Virus record (IMG/VR): IMGVR_UViG_3300017783_000120
Span: 1-31,199 of that record
Length of the DNA stretch: 31,199 bases
Origin: a virus
Strand: one strand, 5' to 3'
Shown piece after piece: positions 6,762 through 12,585 of this stretch (positions within the stretch are counted from its first letter, which is position 1; the number at the start of each line of letters is the position of its first letter). The notes below the pieces were generated by a model. It saw only the letters and a program-made list of their open reading frames with translations, had not been told where the DNA came from and made no database searches. A program made the position numbers and the translations under genes.

Positions 6762-7532
6762 ATGGCTGTCAAGAAATCAGCAGTTGATAATAATAATATT
6801 CAAATTCACGAACTAAAACAGGGCGAGATCAAGCTACGCATGATTGGTCAAACACCGCTTTACTTTAATAGTATGGGATCAAAAGCTATGCGTGATTTGT
6901 TAGCAGGGGCGCGTAAGAAAACCGCTGCCGACAAGCAAGCTATTAAACACAATCCCGAAGTTGAATATAAAGAGACTATGTATATAAAGAAGGATGGGGA
7001 TACGGCTTTGTATTTCCCTGCCGCAGGGGTGAAGGGTGCTATGGCTACCGCAGCATTGGAAACCGAAGGTATCAAGAAAACATCTGTGCAGCGTTTAATT
7101 TTTCTTCCACAGTCAAAAATACAAGTATGGGGTAAGCCTTATCTCAAAATGGACATTGTCCGATCTGCCGATATGAACAGGACGCCAGATGTGCGTACCA
7201 GAGCGTATCTACCAGAATGGTGTTCGGAGATTACAATCCGTTTTGTGACACCAACTTTGAGTAAACAAGGCATCATATCACTACTTGCAAACGCAGGTCA
7301 GATCGTTGGTATAGGTGACTTCCGTCAGGAAAAGGGTCGTGGATCTTTTGGAACGTGGACAGTTGCGAGTGCCGATAACATGGCTGATTGGCAGCAAGAA
7401 GCGTGGGACAATATCACCGCACAGTCACGCGAAGTTCAAGAGTTAGCTATCGATTATCCAGAATATGCTGATCTTGAAACTTCTGAGTTGATGGAGTTTA
7501 TGCAAGAAGAACGCATCAAACGTGCGGCTTAA
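6762..7532 (+). CDS. RAMP (Cas7-like) fold candidate, RNA-binding protein
   Basis: A 256-residue protein with features of RAMP-superfamily RNA-binding proteins: an early beta-strand (IKLRMIGQTPLYF, residues 23-35), a PAAGVKGAMATAA segment at 86-98 comparable to the conserved 'P-x-S-x-K-G-x-R' turn and helix of Cas7/Cmr4-type proteins, and a Gly-rich loop GIGDFRQEKGRGSFG at 183-197 resembling the RAMP signature loop. The C-terminus is acidic and helical. Similar phage proteins are generally annotated only as hypothetical; the RAMP reading is my inference from motifs and needs structure comparison. No other Cas protein or CRISPR array is present. It starts 4 bases after the nuclease stop, behind GGAG, and is followed by a UUCG hairpin and the punctuated pentamer array, which is its most likely partner. 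Confidence 0.6.
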   Translation: MAVKKSAVDNNNIQIHELKQGEIKLRMIGQTPLYFNSMGSKAMRDLLAGARKKTAADKQAIKHNPEVEYKETMYIKKDGDTALYFPAAGVKGAMATAALETEGIKKTSVQRLIFLPQSKIQVWGKPYLKMDIVRSADMNRTPDVRTRAYLPEWCSEITIRFVTPTLSKQGIISLLANAGQIVGIGDFRQEKGRGSFGTWTVASADNMADWQQEAWDNITAQSREVQELAIDYPEYADLETSELMEFMQEERIKRAA

Positions 7533-7557
7533 ATTTTGTATGGTAAAGCTACGGAGA

Positions 7558-7575
7558 GGGGCGGTTCGCCGCCCC
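7558..7575 (+). ncRNA. UUCG-tetraloop hairpin heading the repeat array
   Basis: GGGGCGG-TTCG-CCGCCCC is a perfect 7-bp G/C-only stem closed by a UUCG loop. It begins 26 bases after the stop of the RAMP-like gene and ends 8 bases before the first array unit. No T-tract follows, so it is unlikely to be a simple terminator. It would make a strong 5' cap or processing boundary for a transcript containing the array. It is the most stable simple hairpin I found in the window. Confidence 0.75.
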
Positions 7576-7583
7576 AATCACGG

Positions 7584-8107
7584 GTTACGGCGGTTGAGGC
7601 GGGGTGCGTTAAGCTATGGTCAGGTAGGGCGCGGTCGGGTGTGTCGGGTTATGGCGGTTGCGATTAGGTTGGATGAGGCACGGCGAGTTGTGTTATGGCG
7701 AGGCGGTTGTGTTAAGATGTGTTGTTGTAAGGTCGGTTCGGCGTAGTCTGGTGCGTTTTGGCGAGGCGGTTATGGCGGTTGAGGTAAGACGAGGTGAGGC
7801 GCGGTGGGGTATCGTAAGGCGCGGCGCGGCAAGGCAAGGCGGTTACGGCGGGGTAAGGCGCGGCGCGGTGAAGTACGGCGAGTTGTGGTATGGCGGTCAA
7901 GGCGAGGTGATGTGCGTTACGGTTAGGTTGGGCGCGGTTGGGCAAGGCGGTCAAGGCGCGGCGAAGCGAGTTAAGTTTTGGTCGGGTGGGTTACGGAGTG
8001 GTGAGGCAAGGCGGTCGGGGCGCGGTCGGGCGGGGTCAGGTTCGGTTCGATTTGGCAAGGCGGTTCTGGTGAGTCGGGGCATGTTTCGATTGGTCACGGC
8101 TAGGCAA
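7584..8107 (+). repeat. Punctuated G-K-Y-N-N pentanucleotide array, candidate non-coding RNA
   Basis: The whole stretch divides into five-base units of form G-[G/T]-[C/T]-N-N. By hand count of 96 units, base 1 is G in 91, base 2 is G or T in 88 and base 3 is a pyrimidine in 94; bases 4-5 vary freely. Units are grouped in blocks, each closed by the tetramer GGCG (10 copies, first base at 7589, 7653, 7702, 7765, 7774, 7838, 7892, 7946, 8010, 8059), and every block begins GTT or GTC. Blocks: 7593-7656 (12 units), 7657-7705 (9), 7706-7768 (12, one unit, GTGC, lacking a base), 7778-7841 (12), 7842-7895 (10), 7896-7949 (10), 7950-8013 (12), 8014-8062 (9), 8063-8107 (9, no closing tetramer). One-unit blocks sit at 7584-7592 and 7769-7777. 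The strand is strongly G-rich (31 G, 12 C, 10 A, 7 T in 7801-7860). Open frames here lack ribosome binding sites and probably persist only because A-poor DNA has few stop codons. Confidence 0.85.
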
Positions 8108-8118
8108 TTAAATATAAA
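8090..8118 (+). promoter_or_regulatory. Possible promoter at the end of the array
   Basis: TTGGTC at 8090-8095, a 17-base spacer and TATAAA at 8113-8118 form a plausible sigma70 promoter with a weak -35 box. It would restart transcription for the genes from 8144 after the G-rich array. The AT-rich stretch right after the last array unit supports the -10 element; the -35 box lies inside array units, so it could be chance. Confidence 0.35.
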
Positions 8119-8143
8119 CAAGTAGCTGTATATGGAGAACAGA

Positions 8144-8665
8144 ATGGCTAAATTTAATAAGAAGACTAAGCAGAAAATTATTGATGCTTATTTAAACGAT
8201 ACTGGTAGAAATACGTTTGTGCCAGAAGAGTTTGTCACGTGGTTGGCTGATAAGCCAAATCACATTGCTTATAAAGCTTTTCATGGACAGGATGAACATC
8301 TGTTGTGGCAAGCGAAGTTACAGTTAGCGCGGCAGTTTGTGTCGGGCTTGCGTATTGTGGTGAAAGAAACAATTGTACCGAGCGAGGTGCAAAACATAGA
8401 AGTGGTAGAAACACCTGTCGATAGGTCTGTGGAATACCCTGCTATGATCTCAAGAACCAGTACCCGAAGGAAGGGTGGTGGTTACGATTTCTTTGATCCA
8501 GATAGCAAGCATGATCATGAGGAGTTGCGTAAGCAGGCAGGCATCGCGCTTGCGGCATGGCTCAATAGATTTCGTGGGTGTGCAGAACATATCAATCTGG
8601 ATTTAACACCAGTCGAAGAACTTGTGCATGCGTTGCGTGATGACAAACCAATCGCAGCAGAATAG
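8144..8665 (+). CDS. Unrecognised phage protein following the array
   Basis: A 173-residue protein with a Lys-rich N-terminus (MAKFNKKTKQKI), a helical middle with several Trp, a basic patch STRRKGGG near the centre, and an acidic C-terminus. No family is recognised. ATG at 8144 is preferred to one at 8132 because GGAGAACAG lies between them and matches the start context of other genes here. As the first gene after the array, with basic patches suitable for nucleic acid binding, it is a candidate second protein of an array-associated system, though it may simply belong to the downstream operon. Confidence 0.7.
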   Translation: MAKFNKKTKQKIIDAYLNDTGRNTFVPEEFVTWLADKPNHIAYKAFHGQDEHLLWQAKLQLARQFVSGLRIVVKETIVPSEVQNIEVVETPVDRSVEYPAMISRTSTRRKGGGYDFFDPDSKHDHEELRKQAGIALAAWLNRFRGCAEHINLDLTPVEELVHALRDDKPIAAE

Positions 8666-8789
8666 CATACCACAAGAACTAGCCCTGTTTCTTAGTGAGA
8701 TGGGGCTAGTCGAAGAACGTGAAGAGGTGCAGCGAGAAGAGCATGTTGCTTGGTTGCCCTCTTTCGATGGAGAAGAACCACCTTTTTAG
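8640..8789 (+). CDS. Small acidic protein (49 aa)
   Basis: A short frame beginning at ATG 8640, overlapping the end of the previous gene by 26 bases, and ending at TAG 8787-8789, 9 bases before the next start. The product is acidic, with a predicted amphipathic helix (PQELALFLSEMGLVEEREEV) and the C-terminal end EEPPF. It fills an otherwise empty gap in a tightly packed operon, which supports it being real. It also contains an 8-bp inverted repeat at the DNA level. Function unknown. Confidence 0.5.
   Translation: MTNQSQQNSIPQELALFLSEMGLVEEREEVQREEHVAWLPSFDGEEPPF
8678..8710 (+). promoter_or_regulatory. Eight-bp inverted repeat within a small gene
   Basis: ACTAGCCC at 8678-8685 pairs with GGGCTAGT at 8703-8710 across a 17-base loop. 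There is no following T-tract. It could form a moderate RNA hairpin affecting expression of the small gene or its downstream neighbour. Confidence 0.35.
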
Positions 8790-8798
8790 GAGCAGAGG

Positions 8799-9047
8799 AT
8801 GTTTAAACTATTTTACACGTTGCTAATTATTGAATACGTTGTTGAGAATCAAGATGTAGCGACAAGTGTCATATTTCCTAGTGAGCACGAATGCTACGAA
8901 GCTATGGGCGATGGGGTTTTAGATGATCTATATGACATACTTGCAGACACATATGGCAAAGAGATCATGATGTATTGCAAGAGAACACCATTTACGTCTG
9001 GCATTCGAGAAATCATTAAGCCAAAGGTGAGACCAGATGGGGGATGA
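8799..9047 (+). CDS. Small phage protein with hydrophobic N-terminus
   Basis: An 82-residue protein starting after AGGAG with good spacing. The first 14 residues (MFKLFYTLLIIEYV) are hydrophobic, possibly a short signal or membrane anchor, though too short to be clear. The remainder is mixed alpha/beta with two Cys (near residues 33 and 67). It overlaps the next gene by 11 bases. No family is recognised. Confidence 0.65.
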   Translation: MFKLFYTLLIIEYVVENQDVATSVIFPSEHECYEAMGDGVLDDLYDILADTYGKEIMMYCKRTPFTSGIREIIKPKVRPDGG

Positions 9048-9225
9048 ATCACTAAGCCCTGCCCAGAAGTTTGAATATCGTTTTTTAAAACAACAGGTAA
9101 ACACGTTGGAAGAAGAGCGATATAGGTACGATGCCAGACCAAATATACAACAAGACTTGTATCGTGCGCGAGAAGAGTTAAAATCGTTTGTTTCTAAACT
9201 TAGAACGAACGGAGTTAAAATATGA
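9037..9225 (+). CDS. Small coiled-coil-like protein
   Basis: A 62-residue protein, strongly helical and charged (KQQVNTLEEERYRYDARP, then QQDLYRAREELKSFVSKL), suggesting a short coiled coil. It overlaps the previous gene by 11 bases and the next in an ATGA arrangement (9222-9225), so it is embedded in a coupled operon. No specific function can be assigned. Confidence 0.65.
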   Translation: MGDESLSPAQKFEYRFLKQQVNTLEEERYRYDARPNIQQDLYRAREELKSFVSKLRTNGVKI

Positions 9226-9425
9226 AGCGTTTCACAACTGTCGAAAAAGAATGGTTAGGGTATAAACGCAAACTAGCAAACAATAATATGAAGGTGTCGT
9301 TAGCAAAAGCACCGTGGCAGCAAGGAGAGCAGCATGACAAACATGACGAAGAAGGAAGAGAAGGTATGGGATTATCTTCTGAAAAACAGAAAAGCAGAAA
9401 ACGCAGAGGTAGCAAACGCGTGTGA
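9222..9425 (+). CDS. Small basic protein overlapping the next gene
   Basis: A 67-residue, very basic protein with ATG in ATGA overlap with the previous stop and GGAG at 9211-9214. From 9334 on it shares 92 bases with the next gene in another frame, which is unusually long for this genome, where overlaps are mostly 1-11 bases. The first 37 residues (MKRFTTVEKEWLGYKRKL onward) look ordinary, whereas the Lys/Arg-rich tail may be just what the other frame imposes. It is either a genuine overlapping gene or a once-shorter gene whose stop was lost. Confidence 0.5.
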   Translation: MKRFTTVEKEWLGYKRKLANNNMKVSLAKAPWQQGEQHDKHDEEGREGMGLSSEKQKSRKRRGSKRV

Positions 9426-9777
9426 CGTTGACATACACTTTGTAAAAAATCTTATATCACGGATTAGTTCAGAAAACTGGCGAGAAGAAGTGCCACTAAA
9501 GCAAGTCTGGGATCGTGCAAAGGTACTGGATACAGCTAAAGGTTATGTCACGAAAGATCGTGCAGCAGATCATGGCGACATGGAAGATAACTTTCAGCGC
9601 ATCGCTCTGTACTGGAACGCGCATCTTGGATTGATTGATTTTATAAAGACCGAAGATGTTGCAGCAATGATGGCACTACTAAAGATTGCTCGCATACATT
9701 CTAATCCCACACACATAGACAACTGGGTAGACGCCTGTGGGTACATGGCTTGCGGCGGCGAGGTCGTCAGTAAGTAA
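9334..9777 (+). CDS. DUF6378-like phage protein
   Basis: A 147-residue protein. The N-terminal half resembles a small helix-turn-helix (KKEEKVWDYLLKNRKAENAEVANACDV). The C-terminal half has the pattern HGDMEDNF, WNAHLG, DVAAMMALLKIAR, DNWVDACGYMA, which I recognise as the DUF6378 family found in many phages; its function is unknown. The start is chosen for the AAGGAG at 9319-9324. The stop overlaps the DNA polymerase start in TAATG (9775-9779), linking it to the replication operon. Confidence 0.8.
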   Translation: MTNMTKKEEKVWDYLLKNRKAENAEVANACDVDIHFVKNLISRISSENWREEVPLKQVWDRAKVLDTAKGYVTKDRAADHGDMEDNFQRIALYWNAHLGLIDFIKTEDVAAMMALLKIARIHSNPTHIDNWVDACGYMACGGEVVSK

Positions 9778-11603
9778 TGGATATCTATACTCTAGACTTT
9801 GAAACGTATTATGCCCAAGACTACTCACTGTCGAAGATGACAACTGAGGAGTATGTTCGGGACAGGCGATTTGAAGTTATCGGTCTTGCTATAAAAAAGA
9901 ACGACAAATCTACTAAGTATGTAAGTGACCCAGGCACAATCAAACGTTTACTATCACACATAAACTTCTCTGACTGTGCTATACTCTGTCACAATACCAT
10001 GTTTGATGGGGCAATACTTAGTTGGCATTACGGTATCAAGCCAAAGGCGTGGTTCGACACGATGTATATGGCACGTGCTCTGCATGGTGTAGAGACAAGC
10101 GCATCGCTAAAAGCAGTAGCCGAACGCTACGGTGTGGGCGTCAAAGGTAACGAGGTGCACAATGCCAAGGGCAAGCGCCGTGCCGATTTTACTGTGGGGG
10201 AGGCTGAACGGTACGGTGAGTATGCTAAGAACGATGTGGAACTAACCTACAAACTCTTTAAACTCATGGGGGCTAAGTTTCCCAAACAAGAACTGAAACT
10301 GATAGACCTGACCTTGCGTATGTTTATTGAGCCTACGCTTGATCTAGATCTGGGACTGTTGGAGCAGCACCTTGAAGATACGAGGGATCGTAAGGACAAG
10401 TTGCTACGTGATGCAAATGTCACCGACAAAAAAGATTTGATGTCTAATCAGAAGTTTGCAGATATGCTACGAGATCTTGATGTAGAACCACCCATGAAGA
10501 TCAGCGCCACGACAGGCAAGCAGACCTACGCCTTTGCGAAGTCTGACGAAGCGTTCAAAGAATTACAAGAACATGACGATGATCGGGTACAATCTCTGGT
10601 TGCTGCACGTCTGGGTAACAAAAGTACCTTAGAAGAAACACGTACAGAGAGGTTTATAGGCATCTCTAAACGTGGGCTGCTCCCTGTACCCGTAAGGTAC
10701 TACGCCGCGCATACAGGTAGATGGGGTGGGGCTGACAAGATCAACTTGCAAAATCTACCGAGTCGAGGACCAAATGCAAAGAAACTAAAGAAGGCAATCA
10801 TCGCACCCGAAGGCTACACAATAGTCGAGGCTGACAGCGCACAGATCGAAGCGCGAGTGCTTGCATGGTTCGCAGGTCAAGATGAATTGACTAATGCGTT
10901 TGCCAACGGCGAGGATGTGTATGTAAAGATGGCTTCTCGTATCTATGGATGTGCCGAAGAAGATGTAACTAAAGAACAAAGGTTTGTTGGTAAGACCACG
11001 ATCCTTGGTGCAGGGTATGGCATGGGGGCAGAAAAGTTTGCGGTACAGCTCAAGACGTTTGGGTTTGAAGTGCCACCTCATGAGTCACGCAGGATTATAA
11101 ATATCTATCGGGATGCTAATTATAAGATAAGCAAAGTATGGCGTGATGCTAATTATATGGTGCAGCAACTAGCAAACGGCAGAGCCGCACAGTTTGGTCG
11201 TAAAGGTATTGTCACTGTGGATGCAGCCAACAACGCACTTGTCATGCCTAATGGTCTCAGTATTTTTTACGAACAGTTGCATGCAGAGCAAGCCGAAAAG
11301 GGTTTGGAGCATAGCTATAAAACTCGTAGGGGGCGTACTAGAATATACGGTGGCAAGGTCATAGAGAACGTGTGTCAAGCATTAGCTCGTTGCATTATAG
11401 GCGAACAAATGCTAAGAATAAGTAAGAAATACAAAGTGGTGTTAACAGTACACGACTCGATTGTATGCTGCGTTCCTGATGACGAGGTTCTTCTAGCACG
11501 GCAGCATGTAGAGACTTGTATGAGAGCAACACCCGATTGGGCAGCAGGACTACCTATAGATTGCGAAAGTGGCATAGGTAAATCATACGGAGACTGTGAG
11601 TGA
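9777..11603 (+). CDS. Family A DNA polymerase with 3'-5' exonuclease
   Basis: A 608-residue replicative polymerase. The exonuclease domain shows Asp7/Glu9 in LDFET, the second motif near HNTMFDG and the third in YGEYAKNDVEL. The polymerase domain has motif A EADSAQIEAR (Asp353), motif B FVGKTTILGAGYGMG and motif C VHDSIVC (Asp560). There is no 5'-3' exonuclease domain, as expected for phage enzymes. The residue aligned with E. coli Pol I Phe762 is Leu410 (codon 11004-11006), a variant that viral ecologists have associated with slower replication and temperate-leaning lifestyles. Motif C reads HDS rather than HDE, a substitution seen in phage branches. It overlaps its neighbours by 1 and 4 bases. 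Confidence 0.95.
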   Translation: MDIYTLDFETYYAQDYSLSKMTTEEYVRDRRFEVIGLAIKKNDKSTKYVSDPGTIKRLLSHINFSDCAILCHNTMFDGAILSWHYGIKPKAWFDTMYMARALHGVETSASLKAVAERYGVGVKGNEVHNAKGKRRADFTVGEAERYGEYAKNDVELTYKLFKLMGAKFPKQELKLIDLTLRMFIEPTLDLDLGLLEQHLEDTRDRKDKLLRDANVTDKKDLMSNQKFADMLRDLDVEPPMKISATTGKQTYAFAKSDEAFKELQEHDDDRVQSLVAARLGNKSTLEETRTERFIGISKRGLLPVPVRYYAAHTGRWGGADKINLQNLPSRGPNAKKLKKAIIAPEGYTIVEADSAQIEARVLAWFAGQDELTNAFANGEDVYVKMASRIYGCAEEDVTKEQRFVGKTTILGAGYGMGAEKFAVQLKTFGFEVPPHESRRIINIYRDANYKISKVWRDANYMVQQLANGRAAQFGRKGIVTVDAANNALVMPNGLSIFYEQLHAEQAEKGLEHSYKTRRGRTRIYGGKVIENVCQALARCIIGEQMLRISKKYKVVLTVHDSIVCCVPDDEVLLARQHVETCMRATPDWAAGLPIDCESGIGKSYGDCE

Positions 11604-12271
11604 ACATAGCACCTTGGTCGTTTAGTAAAGCGAAAGCGTTTGAACAATGCCCTAAACAATTCTACCATGAGAAGGTTTTAAAACAGTATCCTGTTCAAGA
11701 AACAGATGCTATGCGGTACGGCACAGAGTTCCACAAGGCTTGTGAAGACTACATGGAATCAGGAATACCCCTTCCTAAAAAGTTTGATTTTATACAACAA
11801 ACTTTAGATGCGCTTAACGAAAAACGAGGCGTAAAGTTGTGTGAGCAAAAGTTAGGTTTAACCGCTGACCTAGAACCATGTGGATTTTTTGATAAACGTG
11901 TGTGGTTTCGCGGGATAGCTGACCTAGTAATCATAGACGTGTTGACAGGTGTTGCATGGGTTATTGATTACAAAACAGGCAGATCGTCAAAGTATGCTGA
12001 CAAAGGGCAGCTTGAGTTGATGGCTTTAATTATATTTAAACACTACCCACAAATAACAAGAGTGAAGGCAGGACTTCTTTTTGTCATAGCCAAAGGTTTG
12101 ATAAAAGCTGAGTATGAAATTGACTCAGAACCAAATCTTTGGGAGAAATGGTTAGGAATATATGGTAAGATGCAAAAAGCATTTGAGTCGGATGTATGGA
12201 ATCCACGCCCGTCTGGGTTGTGCAAACGTCATTGTCCAGTGCTTGAATGCGCTCACAATGGGAGAAACTAA
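11600..12271 (+). CDS. Cas4/AddB-like PD-(D/E)XK exonuclease with probable Fe-S cluster
   Basis: A 223-residue nuclease of the RecB/Cas4 type. His45, Asp108 in RGIAD, Asp123-x-Lys125 in DYKTG and Gln137 form the catalytic set. Cys17 (FEQCPKQF) together with three C-terminal cysteines in CKRHCPVLEC fits the Fe-S cluster of the Cas4/AddB group. Such phage enzymes process DNA ends for recombination or replication. No Cas1, Cas2 or CRISPR array is near, so it is read as a phage exonuclease, not a CRISPR adaptation protein. It starts with GTG overlapping the polymerase stop (11600-11603) and ends in TAATG with the next gene. Confidence 0.9.
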   Translation: MNIAPWSFSKAKAFEQCPKQFYHEKVLKQYPVQETDAMRYGTEFHKACEDYMESGIPLPKKFDFIQQTLDALNEKRGVKLCEQKLGLTADLEPCGFFDKRVWFRGIADLVIIDVLTGVAWVIDYKTGRSSKYADKGQLELMALIIFKHYPQITRVKAGLLFVIAKGLIKAEYEIDSEPNLWEKWLGIYGKMQKAFESDVWNPRPSGLCKRHCPVLECAHNGRN

Positions 12272-12561
12272 TGCCATACACTAAGACAAAGCGTCCTTAC
12301 AAGAAAGAATACAAACAACAGAAAGCCAGAGGCGAGCATGAAGATCGCATGGAACGCCAACGTGCCAGACGTAAGATGGATAAGAAAGGTGTAGATAAAA
12401 ATAAAAACGGCAAAGCCGATAAACGAGAAGGCAAGGACATTGCCCACAAGAAACCGCTAAGTAAAGGCGGAAAGAATAAAGACGGTGTAAAAGTACAAAG
12501 CCGCAAGAAAAATCGTGCAGCAGGTGGAGCTATGAGTAAGCCACCTAAGAAGAAGCGGTAG
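12271..12561 (+). CDS. Lys/Arg-rich protein with degenerate HNH-like segment
   Basis: A 96-residue, extremely basic protein. The segment KDIAHKKPLSKGGKNKDG resembles the start of an HNH nuclease finger (normally D-x-DH-x-x-PLSKGG-x-N), but lacks the leading Asp-His pair and the later conserved Asn/His, so nuclease activity is unlikely. Small proteins of this kind are common in phages and probably bind nucleic acid. The start at 12271 follows GGAG at 12261-12264 and overlaps the previous stop (TAATG). Its TAG stop (12559-12561) is supplied by palindrome site 7. Confidence 0.7.
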   Translation: MPYTKTKRPYKKEYKQQKARGEHEDRMERQRARRKMDKKGVDKNKNGKADKREGKDIAHKKPLSKGGKNKDGVKVQSRKKNRAAGGAMSKPPKKKR

Positions 12562-12572
12562 TGTTTCACTAC
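12558..12572. repeat. Palindrome GTAGTG-TTT-CACTAC, site 7
   Basis: Exact copy, extendable by one G/C pair each side, at the junction before the helicase gene. Its TAG is the stop codon of the upstream gene, exactly as at site 5. It is 13 bases ahead of ATG 12586. This is the rightmost copy I found. Confidence 0.85.
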
Positions 12573-12585
12573 CACGGAGAACAAC

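Noticed and set aside
7558-7575. Rho-independent terminator
   Set aside because: The stem is ideal but the following bases are AATCACGGG, with no T-tract.
7584-8107. CRISPR array
   Set aside because: There are no long identical repeats with unique spacers of constant length; the unit is five bases and there are no adaptation genes nearby.
7522-8125. Open frames across the G-rich array (74 and 155 residues rightward, 80 leftward)
   Set aside because: Their products are Arg/Gly/Ala/Val repeats imposed by the pentamer pattern, starts lack the usual binding site, and the frames conflict. Stop codons need A, which is scarce here, so long frames arise by chance.
11600-12271. CRISPR adaptation protein Cas4
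   Set aside because: The fold and Fe-S cysteines fit, but Cas1/Cas2 and an array are absent and the gene lies between polymerase and helicase genes, so it is read as a phage replication/recombination exonuclease.
12271-12561. Functional HNH endonuclease
   Set aside because: Only the PLSKGG part is present; the Asp-His pair and the later metal ligands are missing.
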